From Candidatus Woesearchaeota archaeon (GTDB lineage Archaea > Nanobdellota > Nanobdellia > Woesearchaeales > WJIZ01): a DNA stretch of 64,000 nucleotides. The notes under the pieces were generated by a model, which did not search any database, was not told the origin of the DNA, and saw only the letters and a list, made by a program, of their open reading frames with translations. The stretch is taken from the NCBI GenBank assembly GCA_014729995.1, contig WJIZ01000027.1:1-64000 (forward strand). The letters are read 5' to 3'. Positions 1 to 8,199 of the stretch are shown in pieces. Positions within the stretch are counted from its first letter, which is position 1; every line of letters begins with the position of its first letter. The translations under genes were made by a program, and so were the position numbers.

Positions 1-81
1 GTCACAGTTGGCTATAACCAAATCTCTGACACTGTGAAATATATTATGGAACAAGAACAGCATCACGCTATCTCTTGTTAG
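1..81 (+). pseudogene. C-terminal end of a probable IS200/IS605-type (Y1) transposase, cut by window start
   Basis: An open frame enters from the window edge and stops at TAG 79-81. The visible 26 residues include a V-K-Y-I-x-x-Q-type helix near the C-terminus, which resembles the catalytic-Tyr helix of Y1 (HUH) transposases. A perfect palindrome lies 26 nt downstream, as is usual at the subterminal ends of IS200/IS605 elements. Only the tail is visible, so the family call rests on little sequence. It could also be another small protein. Confidence 0.42.
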
Positions 82-107
82 GAAGACTCAGCTTCCATGG
101 CTGGATA

Positions 108-127
108 CTGTGGACTTTAGTCCACAG
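108..127. repeat. Perfect inverted repeat, 9-bp arms with a 2-nt spacer
   Basis: CTGTGGACT and AGTCCACAG flank TT. The hairpin lies just downstream of the transposase-like tail, and its right part overlaps the end of the frameshifted reverse-strand gene. It could be the subterminal recognition hairpin of an IS200-like element or a terminator hairpin. Confidence 0.6.
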
Positions 128-442
128 AGGAGGTCATTTTATCAAAGAAGCTAAATATATCCTCAGCAAAATCAGAGCCGACTTTTTCTCCAGCTAAATC
201 CAAAATATCCTCTTCTTTTATATCTTTCACTTGGTCCAGTAAGACATCCATCATTGTCTGTAGTGTGCTTATCCTAAGGTTACTCTTTCAACATCTGGTA
301 GATATGATAATGTTGAGATGTTTTTTTGGAAAAGTTCCAGCGCTTTTTCGACAGGTTTTACAATTTCTTTTATGGTCTGGGAATTAGATTCAGCAAATAC
401 CTCTTCAATATCTTCCTCCCCTATTAAATCCATGTGCGCCAT
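117..442 (-). pseudogene. Frameshifted small hypothetical gene
   Basis: On the minus strand a 57-codon frame starts at 442 and stops at 269. An overlapping frame continues to a stop at 117 with a similar acidic, Lys/Glu-rich composition. Shifting frame near 280-290 would give a single protein of about 105 residues that is predicted to be helical. I do not recognise the family. The break may be a real decay event beside a mobile-element scar or a base error in the assembly. Confidence 0.45.
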
Positions 443-535
443 AGGGATGCAATTCTGCAGAATTATATAAGTTTTTTGAATTAAATTTAGTTTTACCAGA
501 GCTGCAGAATGAGATACCCGGAATGCATTCTCATA

Positions 536-1768
536 CTAGGCAGAATACAGCCTAAATAACCTCTTTATAGGAATCCTGCCTTTTAATGTCCCCGGGTCTG
601 CTACCTGGGGCAAAACCTTGACCAGGGCATAGGGCACTATTTCCAATATTTTCCTGATGAATTCATTCCTTGCATTTTCATCCAGCTTTACGGCTTTTTC
701 CGGGTATATTACATAATCTGTGAAATAAACTATTATGCCGCCGTTATAGTCTTCCTCCTCGATGCGCCGCAAACAGTCGAGAAACTGCTTATTGCTGAAA
801 GGCTTTCCATACTTCTTTCTCACATCTTCATTTCCTGCTATAGGTGAAAAAACAAAGTCAAATGAAGGAAAGGAGCCTTTTAGCTTCCTTAATTTGCATA
901 AGTCGGCTGTGTGGAAAAACTCATTTCTAAGATTAGAGTTAAATTTTTCCTTTGATAGTCTTTCAATTAATTCATCGGGCATCAGGCTCAGGTCCAATGA
1001 GAAATTCACTGTCTCAGCACTTATTGATTTCAGATCTTTGACTACATTTTCAGGGGAGCGGAATATTGTACTGTTCCTGCCAAACAATGCCTTTGTCTTG
1101 TGGTGTGAGCCGTCGCAGTGCTCGCAGTTGAACGGGCAGCCTTTGCCGACCATTAGCCAGAAATCGAACATGCTTATATATGCTTCACTGTCTTCGAGGA
1201 AACCCATATTCACATAGTCGTAATTGTCTATGTCTGTGCATGAATACGTTATTTCGTTATCAAAATTTCCCGAGGCAATGTTCTGTATTTTGTTTTTCGG
1301 CTTATTCCCCAATATTGCGCTGCACAATTCTGCCAGGGGCTTTTCTGCATCGCCTTTTAGCACGTAGTCTATATAGCTGATTTTCAGCAGCTCTTCATAG
1401 AATAATGTTGCTGACATGCCCCCTATAATGATTTTGCAGCCATGGATTTTTTTGCACTGCCTTGCTGTCTCTAACCCGTTTTTTATCTGCACATACCAAT
1501 GCATGTCAATCAGGATAACCTTAGGATTGTAGAATTTCAGGCATTCTTCCAGGCTGAAGGAAGGGTTAATTCTCTTTTTTAATGGGAGGCTGATTCCCCT
1601 GACTTTCAGGCCATGCTTAATTAAATTGTTTATCACCCCGATTATGCCCATGGGAATAAAGCCAAAGCAGTGCTCAGCTGCTGTTTTTCCAGCCTTTTTG
1701 AAGTATTTCCTGCTGAAAGCCGGGTTTTTCCCAAGGGGATGGATGTATAATACGTCTATTTGCGGCAT
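536..1768 (-). CDS. B12-binding-type radical SAM protein
   Basis: This 410-residue protein has an N-terminal cobalamin-binding-like region (about residues 1-150, with the G-G-x-S-A-T and D-Y-V-L-K-G-D-A-E segments usual there). A radical SAM core follows, with the cluster motif C-P-F-N-C-E-H-C at about 211-218. Such enzymes use a [4Fe-4S] cluster and SAM to make a 5'-deoxyadenosyl radical, often for methylation or rearrangement. The substrate cannot be told. It is a single gene: upstream, an AT-rich TTTAAA element on the minus strand near 1790-1800 could be its box A. There is no biosynthetic neighbour to suggest a pathway. Confidence 0.8.
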   Translation of the reverse strand: MPQIDVLYIHPLGKNPAFSRKYFKKAGKTAAEHCFGFIPMGIIGVINNLIKHGLKVRGISLPLKKRINPSFSLEECLKFYNPKVILIDMHWYVQIKNGLETARQCKKIHGCKIIIGGMSATLFYEELLKISYIDYVLKGDAEKPLAELCSAILGNKPKNKIQNIASGNFDNEITYSCTDIDNYDYVNMGFLEDSEAYISMFDFWLMVGKGCPFNCEHCDGSHHKTKALFGRNSTIFRSPENVVKDLKSISAETVNFSLDLSLMPDELIERLSKEKFNSNLRNEFFHTADLCKLRKLKGSFPSFDFVFSPIAGNEDVRKKYGKPFSNKQFLDCLRRIEEEDYNGGIIVYFTDYVIYPEKAVKLDENARNEFIRKILEIVPYALVKVLPQVADPGTLKGRIPIKRLFRLYSA

Positions 1769-1891
1769 GAGCTATCGGCAGTTACACCAGGTTTTAAATT
1801 TTTTTATAAATCTGCAGAATATTCTAAGAAATTCTGCCAGCCGAAGACAGCATTATTTTTTAAGCAAATCTGCATGCATTTCGATTAGAAA

Positions 1892-1903
1892 CGCTTTTAA
1901 AGT
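1892..1903 (+). promoter_or_regulatory. Box A (TATA) of the tRNA-Leu/tRNA-Thr transcription unit
   Basis: CGCTTTTAAAGT lies about 32-40 nt upstream of the first tRNA base at 1935, the expected distance for an archaeal TBP site. The two tRNAs are 1 nt apart and probably share this promoter. Confidence 0.55.
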
Positions 1904-1942
1904 TCGTCAAACCTGTCTAAAGAATCAGGCTTATGCGAGGGT

Positions 1943-1973
1943 TGAACTCGAGCCGATTCTCGATTTTCCTCAG
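1943..1973 (+). other. tRNA intron 1 (between positions 8 and 9)
   Basis: This is a 31-nt intron at a non-canonical site. The bulge-helix-bulge is complete: central helix GAGG 1937-1940 with CCTC 1968-1971, 3-nt bulges 1941-1943 and 1972-1974, and an inner 9-pair helix (1944-1952 with 1959-1967) with one mismatch. Cutting after the second base of each bulge restores T8-A9. Confidence 0.85.
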
Positions 1974-1998
1974 AGCGAAGCCTGGTCAAACGCGCAGG

Positions 1999-2018
1999 TA
2001 TAGCAATGCTATTGCGAA
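1999..2018 (+). other. tRNA intron 2 (between positions 30 and 31)
   Basis: This is a 20-nt intron inside the anticodon stem. The bulge-helix-bulge is perfect: CGCA 1993-1996 pairs with TGCG 2013-2016, the bulges are 1997-1999 and 2017-2019, and the inner stem ATAGC/GCTAT closes on a 3-nt loop. Removal places A31 opposite T39 and completes the anticodon stem. Confidence 0.87.
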
Positions 2019-2025
2019 ACTTAAG

Positions 2026-2061
2026 ACTAGGCCTTATGGACGCTTTTGTTGTAAGGAAGAT
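2026..2061 (+). other. tRNA intron 3 (canonical position 37/38)
   Basis: This is a 36-nt intron directly after the purine 3' of the anticodon. Its central helix is weaker: CTTA 2020-2023 against GAAG 2056-2059 gives three pairs and an A-G mismatch. The outer helix is the anticodon stem, which exists only after intron 2 is removed, so splicing is probably ordered. Confidence 0.75.
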
Positions 2062-2108
2062 ATCCTGTCCCTTAGTGGGTCCGAGGGTTCGAATCCCTCC
2101 CCTCGCAT

Positions 2109-2180
<72 letters not shown>

Positions 2181-2221
2181 TTTCAATAAATTATTTATAC
2201 GCAGGAATTCTGTGATTATTC

Positions 2222-2746
2222 ATGAAATATGTAATTCTTATCTTAATGCTGCTCGCTGCAGCATGCGAGAAGCCCTCTCTCACAGGAGAAGTCATATTCG
2301 AATCGAGGAACTGCAGGAAGATAAATGTGCCTTATGAGACAGAAGGTTATTATCTCGAGGAGGAGGGGTATGAAGAGCAGGAATGCATTCAGGTGCAGTA
2401 TAACCATTCTATAGAATATGTTACGCTGTACAGGAATAAAGGGAGGCTTGTCTTATATTATTATGTCGTGAACAGGGACAATGGAAAATTCAGGCTTAAG
2501 GCTGGGGCCACATGGTTTATCAACGGCACTGAACTGGATTCAGGGAATATGAGAGAATATAGGGTCTTTCCGGGCGGCAGGTTATTGATAGAGAGGCATT
2601 TCCTTAATGCAAGCCCCCAGCATTCTGGGACGTATAATGTGGAAATTCCAAATAAGACAATATGCAGGAATGTTACGAAGACAAGGGAATCTGTCAGGCA
2701 CGGAACAATAATGAAGAACAGGACAGAGACTATCTGCAGGACCTGA
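2222..2746 (+). CDS. Putative lipoprotein or secreted protein
   Basis: The 174-residue product starts with a short hydrophobic signal and a lipobox-like L-A-A-A-C with Cys15, so it is probably anchored outside the membrane. The rest has paired Cys residues, several N-x-S/T sites near the C-terminus and a beta-rich appearance. I do not recognise the family. A TATA-like ATTATTTATA at about 2190-2200 lies about 25-30 nt upstream of the ATG, which suggests a leaderless mRNA. Its end overlaps the convergent flavodoxin gene by 17 nt. Confidence 0.65.
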   Translation: MKYVILILMLLAAACEKPSLTGEVIFESRNCRKINVPYETEGYYLEEEGYEEQECIQVQYNHSIEYVTLYRNKGRLVLYYYVVNRDNGKFRLKAGATWFINGTELDSGNMREYRVFPGGRLLIERHFLNASPQHSGTYNVEIPNKTICRNVTKTRESVRHGTIMKNRTETICRT

Positions 2747-3203
2747 TCTGTGCTATGAACCGGTTAAGCTTCTCCCCTATTTTTTTTGATTTTACATCTT
2801 TTGCAGAAAGGGAGAGCTGAGCCACAAGCTTAGAGCCAAGCGCTATTTCAAGCATATCTGAAAATGTCACTGCCTCTTTTCCCGAGCCTGAAGTGCAGAA
2901 GAAAGCTGCTTTCTTTATCTTGTGCTGGTTCAGGTATGTCCTTATTGCCGGCGCCATAGTGCCTGCCCAGACAGGGGTTCCGATAACAACTAAATCATAT
3001 TCTTTCGGATTTTTTTTTATTTCAGTTATATCTGCCGGATTTTTTGTTGCGGCGTCTTTTCCTGCGCTGAGCCATCCTCTGATGCCTTTTCTGCTTTTCT
3101 TATCTTTTATTTCTTCAATTTCAGCATTGAGATTTTCAGCAATGCCTAATGCTGCTTCCCTTGTCGTGCCTGTTCTGGAATAATAAACTACCAATGGCTT
3201 CAT
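2730..3203 (-). CDS. Flavodoxin-like protein
   Basis: This 157-residue protein begins with a beta strand followed by S-R-T-G-T-T at residues 9-14, the FMN phosphate-binding loop of flavodoxins. It then has the alternating strand/helix order and a V-I-G-T-P-V-W-A-G-T segment typical of the flavodoxin isoalloxazine loop. It would act as an FMN electron carrier or a small quinone/disulfide-type reductase. The start at 3203 is chosen because a longer frame would run into purB and lacks family similarity. It lies downstream of purB on the same strand. Confidence 0.8.
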   Translation of the reverse strand: MKPLVVYYSRTGTTREAALGIAENLNAEIEEIKDKKSRKGIRGWLSAGKDAATKNPADITEIKKNPKEYDLVVIGTPVWAGTMAPAIRTYLNQHKIKKAAFFCTSGSGKEAVTFSDMLEIALGSKLVAQLSLSAKDVKSKKIGEKLNRFIAQIRSCR

Positions 3204-3241
3204 AACAGAACTGATACCTGTGTTATTATAAATTTTCTGAT

Positions 3242-4639
3242 TTACATATCCAGCAGCTTTTCTTCCCATTCCCTGCAGACGGATAATGCCTTCTTTTCAG
3301 CTATCCCTGTGTATTTTTCGGGCTCTCTTATTATATCAAGCTGCTCTTTTGTGAATTTTTTTAAGTATGGTTTTAGGGAATTATCACCAAGGACAAGGTC
3401 CTGGAAAGGCGCTTTCTTTTTTTGAGCTTCCAAAGTCAGTTTCCTTACATGCTCGTGCGCATCAGGATGGTCATGGGCTGCCAATAAAATATATGCCGGC
3501 TCCGCAGATATCATGTCCCTGTTCTGTCCGAAGTTTTTCTGCAGGCTGGACTTGTCGACGACAAGCTTTGACATGACCCTGTTAAGCCTTCCTACTGATA
3601 AGTATAGTGCTGCCAGTATTTCGGGCACAAACCTTGAAGTTACACTATTGGTAAGGTCCCTCTGGTGCTCACAAAGCTGGTCCATGTAGAGGGTTGACAT
3701 CCGCGGCATGAATTCCTTCCACATTCCCTTGACATTTTCAAAGTTGATAGGATTCCTTTTATGGGGCATTGTGGAAGAGCCTACCTGCTTTTCTCCAAAT
3801 GATTCTGCCACTTCGGCTATTTCAGACCTTTGCAGATGCCTCATATCATCAGCCAGACTGGCCAAAATGCCGAAAGCGCTTGTTACGGCGTGAATGTAAT
3901 CAGCCATATACTCTGCTTCCACAACCTGGGTTGATATCGGGGAGGGCCTTATGCCCAGCTGCTCTAAGACTTCATATTCGAAAACTTCCGGGTCTTTTAT
4001 GAATAGGGACGAGGCATTATAGGCTCCAACAGCGCCTGCTATCTTTCCCCTGAGATTGTTGCCTGTTTCCCTTAGCTTTATTATCCTTTTTCCCAGCCTT
4101 GAGACATACTGTGCTATGGCAAACCCGAAGGTTATTGGCTCGGCGTGCTGGCCGTGGGTTCTTCCTATCTGAAGTGTTTTTGCTTCCCTTTTTGCCAACC
4201 CAATCAATGTTTTTTCGAACTCAACAAGCGCCGGCACAAGGATATTATTGGTGAAATCCCTGAATCTTGCCGCATCTGCGGAGCAGATTATGTCATGGCT
4301 GGTAGCTGAGAAATGCACAAAAGGCTTTGCTTCTTCGCTTACCTTATCCCTTATTGAATTTGCCAGAGCGCGAATATTGTGCTTAATCCTGTCTTCTTCG
4401 GCATAGACCTCTTCTGCTTTTAACTGGCCGGCTGCCCTTTCTATCTCGCCTGCTATGCTGTCAGGGCATATCCCTTTTTTTGCCAAAGCTTTTGCCAGGG
4501 CTGCCTCTACCTTTGCCATGTATGCAATCATCGCAGATTCAGAGAGATAAGGCTTCAGTTCTTCCAGTGCTTTTTTGCTCCTGCCGTAATACCTAAAATC
4601 TATTGGAGAAATATTGTCGAAAAGGTTTATGCCTGCCAT
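3242..4639 (-). CDS. purB: Adenylosuccinate lyase
   Basis: This 465-residue enzyme cleaves SAICAR to AICAR and adenylosuccinate to AMP, both releasing fumarate. The fumarase/aspartase superfamily signature G-S-S-T-M-P-H-K-R-N-P is present with the catalytic-loop Ser, as are T-S-H-D-I and R-T-H-G-Q-H-A-E-P. Length is normal. It is physically separate from the purine operon at 10-13 kb, but the window also encodes PurC, PurE and PurP, so several late steps of IMP synthesis are covered. Confidence 0.95.
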   Translation of the reverse strand: MAGINLFDNISPIDFRYYGRSKKALEELKPYLSESAMIAYMAKVEAALAKALAKKGICPDSIAGEIERAAGQLKAEEVYAEEDRIKHNIRALANSIRDKVSEEAKPFVHFSATSHDIICSADAARFRDFTNNILVPALVEFEKTLIGLAKREAKTLQIGRTHGQHAEPITFGFAIAQYVSRLGKRIIKLRETGNNLRGKIAGAVGAYNASSLFIKDPEVFEYEVLEQLGIRPSPISTQVVEAEYMADYIHAVTSAFGILASLADDMRHLQRSEIAEVAESFGEKQVGSSTMPHKRNPINFENVKGMWKEFMPRMSTLYMDQLCEHQRDLTNSVTSRFVPEILAALYLSVGRLNRVMSKLVVDKSSLQKNFGQNRDMISAEPAYILLAAHDHPDAHEHVRKLTLEAQKKKAPFQDLVLGDNSLKPYLKKFTKEQLDIIREPEKYTGIAEKKALSVCREWEEKLLDM

Positions 4640-4704
4640 GGACAGATGGAAAATTCCTGTTTTTTTAAGGTTTTTGATTTGCCAATGGATTTTATTCTAG
4701 GCAA

Positions 4705-4779
4705 AAAAACAGTAACCTTTATAAAATATTTATAAAACCACTACCCTTTAGTGAAATAGTGAATTAAAGGTGGAATGTT
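4705..4779 (+). promoter_or_regulatory. Promoter and ribosome binding site of the 4780-7044 pair
   Basis: TTTATAAAATATTTATAAAA at about 4718-4737 provides box A. Downstream, CACTA...TAGTG...TAGTG half-sites (4740-4762) could bind a regulator. AAAGGTGGA precedes the ATG. Confidence 0.5.
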
Positions 4780-5208
4780 ATGGAAGATGCGGAACTTGCA
4801 GAAAAATTGCTAGGAGAGATTGGGAAAAAGAAAGATTTAGGCAGCAAGAGAACCAAGGATTTGCTTGATACACTCAGCAGCTCAAGAATCACTTCGCTCA
4901 AGGAGGCTATATCTGAGATACAGAGCCAGATTGAGTTCAGGGAGAACCTTCACAAGGAAATGCTGGACAGCATAGAAGAGCTAAAGTCTACCATAAACAA
5001 TATGACCCCTCCCATGACTGCGGAGAATGCAAAAGTCATTGTGGAGTTCCAGAAGAAGCTTGTTGCGGCCGAGGAGATGAAGATAAACGAGAAGCTTAAC
5101 TGCTTTAGGGATATAGCACAGCTTAAGAAGGAGCTGAGGGAATGGATACGCGAATTCAGGGACAAGGAAAACAGGGCTTCCCTGCTAGGGGATTTGCTTT
5201 CTGATTAG
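4780..5208 (+). CDS. Coiled-coil protein paired with HerA-like ATPase
   Basis: This 142-residue protein is highly charged and almost entirely helical, with heptad-like patterns over about residues 40-130 that predict a coiled coil. I do not recognise a family. It ends 3 nt before the ATPase gene at 5212, so the two are very likely co-transcribed and may form a complex. The strong AAAGGTGGA ribosome binding site upstream supports the ATG at 4780. Confidence 0.7.
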   Translation: MEDAELAEKLLGEIGKKKDLGSKRTKDLLDTLSSSRITSLKEAISEIQSQIEFRENLHKEMLDSIEELKSTINNMTPPMTAENAKVIVEFQKKLVAAEEMKINEKLNCFRDIAQLKKELREWIREFRDKENRASLLGDLLSD

Positions 5209-5211
5209 ATT

Positions 5212-7044
5212 ATGAAAATGCAGCGGGAACTGACAGCTGAACAGATTTGTAGGAGACTTCGCCCGGTGATGGGTGATAAGATAGACAAGATTTACCTACG
5301 GTATGCGCTGTCAGAGAATAATGATGAGAAATTAGAGATGGAGCATGCTTTCAAGCTGCTGTATGAGAAGCACCTTAATACACACCTACTGTCTGAGAAA
5401 GTTCTCCTGGAGCCGCCTGAAAAGGACATTGTCCATGGGGAATACTGCCTTGGGACAGTGAATTATGCTGATAAGGATTATTATGATTTTGGCCTGAGGG
5501 AAAAGGAATGGATAAGGCATGTCTGCATAACAGGGATGACAGGATCGGGGAAAACAAACCTTGCTTTCCTGATAGCAAAGAAATTCATAAGCAAAAACAA
5601 GTCTTTCTGGATATTTGACTGGAAGAAGAGCTTCAGGCAGCTGCTGCTGCTTGACAAGGATATACTGTGCTTCACAGTCGGAAACCCAAGGGTAGCGAAT
5701 CTTCTCAGGATAAACATAAACAGGCCACCAAAGAATGTCGATCCCAAAGAATGGCTGAGCGTGCTTACTGACCTTATAACAGAGAGCTTTTTTGCGAGCT
5801 ACGGCGTGCACAAGCTTATCAGCGAGGTGCTTGACGAGGCTTTCCGCGATTTTGGGGTTTACAAGGGAAGCGACAATTACCCCACATGGTACCAGATCAA
5901 GGACAGGCTGGAGGAGTGGTCAGATGAGCCTTCCATGAGAAGGGGACGTGAGTCCGAGTGGCTGGAATCCGCTATCAGGATTGCCCATGTCCTTACTTTC
6001 GGCCATTTCGGGCAGGCTATAAACCACAAGGGAAAATATGAAATGTCCGTAGAAGAGATGCTCGGCAGCAAGATAATATTCGAGCTGCATACACTGAACA
6101 CTCCCGAGAAGAAGTTTTTTTCCGAGTTTTTGCTTGCGTACATACACAAGCTCAAGAAGGCCAACCAGGAAGGCGCAGCAGGATTCAGGAATGCTATTCT
6201 TGTTGATGAGGCTCACAATATCTTCCTTAAGGACAAGACCAAGTTCCTGAAAGAGAGCGTAACAGACATGGTTTACCGTGAGATAAGGGAATATGGGGTT
6301 GCGCTAATATGCATGGACCAGCACATATCCAAGCTTTCTGAGACAGTCATAGGAAACTCTGCTACAAATATCGCTTTCCAGCAGATTCTGCCTGATGACG
6401 TCTATACGGTAGCTAATCTTATGCAGATAAGGGATAATATGAAGTATTTTTCCATGATACCTGTGGGGCAGGCGATAGTAAGGCTGAGCGAGAGGCACTT
6501 CCAGCCCTTTTTGGTCAGAATTCCGCTTGTTCCTGACAGGCAGGAAACTGTTACTGATGAGGCTATCCGGAAAAGGATGCACGGCAGGATAAAGGATGAG
6601 AAAAGGCTGAAGATATTCAATGACTCTGTCAGGACAACAAATCTCAGAAAGGAGGTCGAGAAGCTTAACATGATTATGAAATCAAGCGGAGTCGGCACAC
6701 TGGATGATTATTCTGACCTGCCTTATGACGAGAGGATGAAGAAAGAGATAGAAGATGCGCGCAATATAGAAAATGTCAAGTCGTACATCAGCAATAATCA
6801 GGGCAGCCTTGATTTCCTAAAGAAGCTCAAGGGGAAAAATATGCCGACTACCCACCTTTATAGCCTGCTGAAGAAGGTTTCGACAAGGAAATGCCACCAG
6901 TACAGGAATGATTTTGCATTTATGAAGCTTATCAATGTCAAGGAAGAAAGAAATAAAAAGGGGGTGAAGAAGGTGTTGAGCCTGACTGAAAGGGGAGATA
7001 AAATTTTGACTGTGATTACAGCTGCAAAAAGAAAGAAGAGATAA
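5212..7044 (+). CDS. HerA/VirD4-like P-loop ATPase (DUF87 type)
   Basis: This 610-residue protein has a Walker A motif G-M-T-G-S-G-K-T-N (about 108-116) and a Walker B motif I-L-V-D-E-A-H (about 329-335), as in the HerA/FtsK superfamily of hexameric DNA pumps. The N-terminal 100 residues and a basic C-terminal third (about 500-610, possible winged helix) are not recognised. It could be a DNA translocase for repair, a conjugation-type coupling protein or part of a mobile element. It is not accompanied by NurA, the usual partner of true HerA; its partner here is the coiled-coil protein at 4780. Confidence 0.75.
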   Translation: MKMQRELTAEQICRRLRPVMGDKIDKIYLRYALSENNDEKLEMEHAFKLLYEKHLNTHLLSEKVLLEPPEKDIVHGEYCLGTVNYADKDYYDFGLREKEWIRHVCITGMTGSGKTNLAFLIAKKFISKNKSFWIFDWKKSFRQLLLLDKDILCFTVGNPRVANLLRININRPPKNVDPKEWLSVLTDLITESFFASYGVHKLISEVLDEAFRDFGVYKGSDNYPTWYQIKDRLEEWSDEPSMRRGRESEWLESAIRIAHVLTFGHFGQAINHKGKYEMSVEEMLGSKIIFELHTLNTPEKKFFSEFLLAYIHKLKKANQEGAAGFRNAILVDEAHNIFLKDKTKFLKESVTDMVYREIREYGVALICMDQHISKLSETVIGNSATNIAFQQILPDDVYTVANLMQIRDNMKYFSMIPVGQAIVRLSERHFQPFLVRIPLVPDRQETVTDEAIRKRMHGRIKDEKRLKIFNDSVRTTNLRKEVEKLNMIMKSSGVGTLDDYSDLPYDERMKKEIEDARNIENVKSYISNNQGSLDFLKKLKGKNMPTTHLYSLLKKVSTRKCHQYRNDFAFMKLINVKEERNKKGVKKVLSLTERGDKILTVITAAKRKKR

Positions 7045-7523
7045 AAAAAGAAGGCTGGACAGCCCGGCAATTCTGCTGGGAGTTATCAATTAGATAATGT
7101 GATGTTATTTACCCTGATTCATGTTTATAAATTTCATTTGGTTTTTTCGGATAAAGAATTGGCGATTTTTTATCCGCGTTTGCGGTTATTACATAAGGTG
7201 TTCCTGACTTATTACAGCAGGAAATTGCTTTATGCCAAAGCTGCATGAGCAAAGGGCACATGAACTGTTTTGCTGATAGATGAGACTTGCTCCAAAGATG
7301 ACAGATTCTTGATGCCTAAGCTGGGAAACGCCTGAAAAAAGCTGAAATGCCTTCTTTCAGCGGGCATAGGAATGCAATTTTATATAGCTTTAGCTCTGAG
7401 AAAAACAGACAAGAATTGCTGATTCTTGATAATTATAAATGGAGAGAAGCGGTATTATTAATTTTAAGAACTAATAGAGGGCCGAAAATGTCTAAATTGG
7501 AATATTTAAAGAAAGGAGTCTCT
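7045..7523. other. Long intergenic region at the left edge of the atypical island
   Basis: No convincing gene is visible in these 479 bases. A hairpin GCTGAAA-TGCCTTC-TTTCAGC lies at about 7340-7360. The composition changes from the archaeal ATPase gene to a region with bacterial-like expression signals downstream. Confidence 0.4.
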
Positions 7524-7880
7524 ATGAATCTAATCCAAAGACCAAGGCTGCCGCCTGAAAGATGTTGTGCAGTAACCCGTATTTGTAACTTTATTTGGAT
7601 TTTCAACCAGCCAGATAACGAAAGCTTCTCCAAAGCGCTGACGTTCGTAACGTCACTAACAAAAGTATGCGAGCAAGCCAGCATCCTCAGACAGCTGGCT
7701 GCAATGGAGGCAGAGGCTATCGAGGAAGCCAGCAGGGTTTCCATGAAAGCCTGGAGCTACCATTTACGGGATTGCGATGAAACGGAAAACAATGCAGCCC
7801 CCCGGGCTGCGCATATTAAAAGGAGTGAAAATGGAACTGACAAAAACCTCAGGAAGACCAAGACACTCAAGACACTTTAA
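7524..7880 (+). CDS. Hypothetical protein of the atypical island
   Basis: The start at 7524 is chosen because GAAAGGAG at 7511-7518 is a strong Shine-Dalgarno site at good spacing. The 118-residue product has a Cys-containing N-terminal region, a possible helix around residues 40-90 and a polar, Lys-rich tail. I do not recognise it. Its last 50 bases overlap the next gene in another frame, which is long for a functional overlap, so the C-terminus may be degraded. Confidence 0.4.
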   Translation: MNLIQRPRLPPERCCAVTRICNFIWIFNQPDNESFSKALTFVTSLTKVCEQASILRQLAAMEAEAIEEASRVSMKAWSYHLRDCDETENNAAPRAAHIKRSENGTDKNLRKTKTLKTL

Positions 7881-8199
7881 CATAGGGGTGCACGGAACAA
7901 TATGCATAGAACCTTCGGGGGTGAAATTCACAACACCGAACCCCTGTCCGAGTTCCATTCTTCTAACCAGGGCCTCATGCAGATGGCAGGTGAGGTCAAG
8001 AAATTTCTCCCCCGAAGAAATTGTTACAACAGGGAACACTGAGTTATCTGAGGAATGCGAGGAGCTCTTAAAGCATTTTATGTTAGTAACGGAAGAAAGA
8101 GAGCTTTGGGCTAAGGTGAGGGATTATAACTCACGGGTGGATAAGATGGGACCTGGATTCCCTCGCGCACGGCTCGTATTAGAAATAAAGAAAAAATAA
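7831..8199 (+). CDS. Hypothetical protein of the atypical island
   Basis: The ATG at 7831 follows AAAAGGAGTGAAA, a strong ribosome binding site, and is preferred over an upstream in-frame ATG at 7777. The 122-residue product has no recognised domain, no signal peptide and no membrane segment; its C-terminal half is charged. The preceding gene overlaps by 50 nt. Functional status is uncertain. Confidence 0.45.
   Translation: MELTKTSGRPRHSRHFNIGVHGTICIEPSGVKFTTPNPCPSSILLTRASCRWQVRSRNFSPEEIVTTGNTELSEECEELLKHFMLVTEERELWAKVRDYNSRVDKMGPGFPRARLVLEIKKK

Larger units (their letters stand above)
1935..2107 (+). tRNA. tRNA-Leu(UAA) with three introns
   Basis: The gene is 173 nt long and removal of three introns (31, 20 and 36 nt) leaves an 86-nt type II tRNA. 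Acceptor arms GCGAGGG and CCCTCGC pair fully, with A as discriminator. T8 and A9 are joined after splicing; the D stem is GCG/CGC; the anticodon stem CAGGA/TCCTG is fully paired only after splicing; the loop is CTTAAGA with anticodon TAA. There is a long variable arm (CCC/GGG stem) and a T arm GAGGG-TTCGAAT-CCCTC. Long variable arm, A73 and TAA identify leucine. CCA is not encoded. The splicing sites are inferred from bulge-helix-bulge geometry. Confidence 0.88.
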
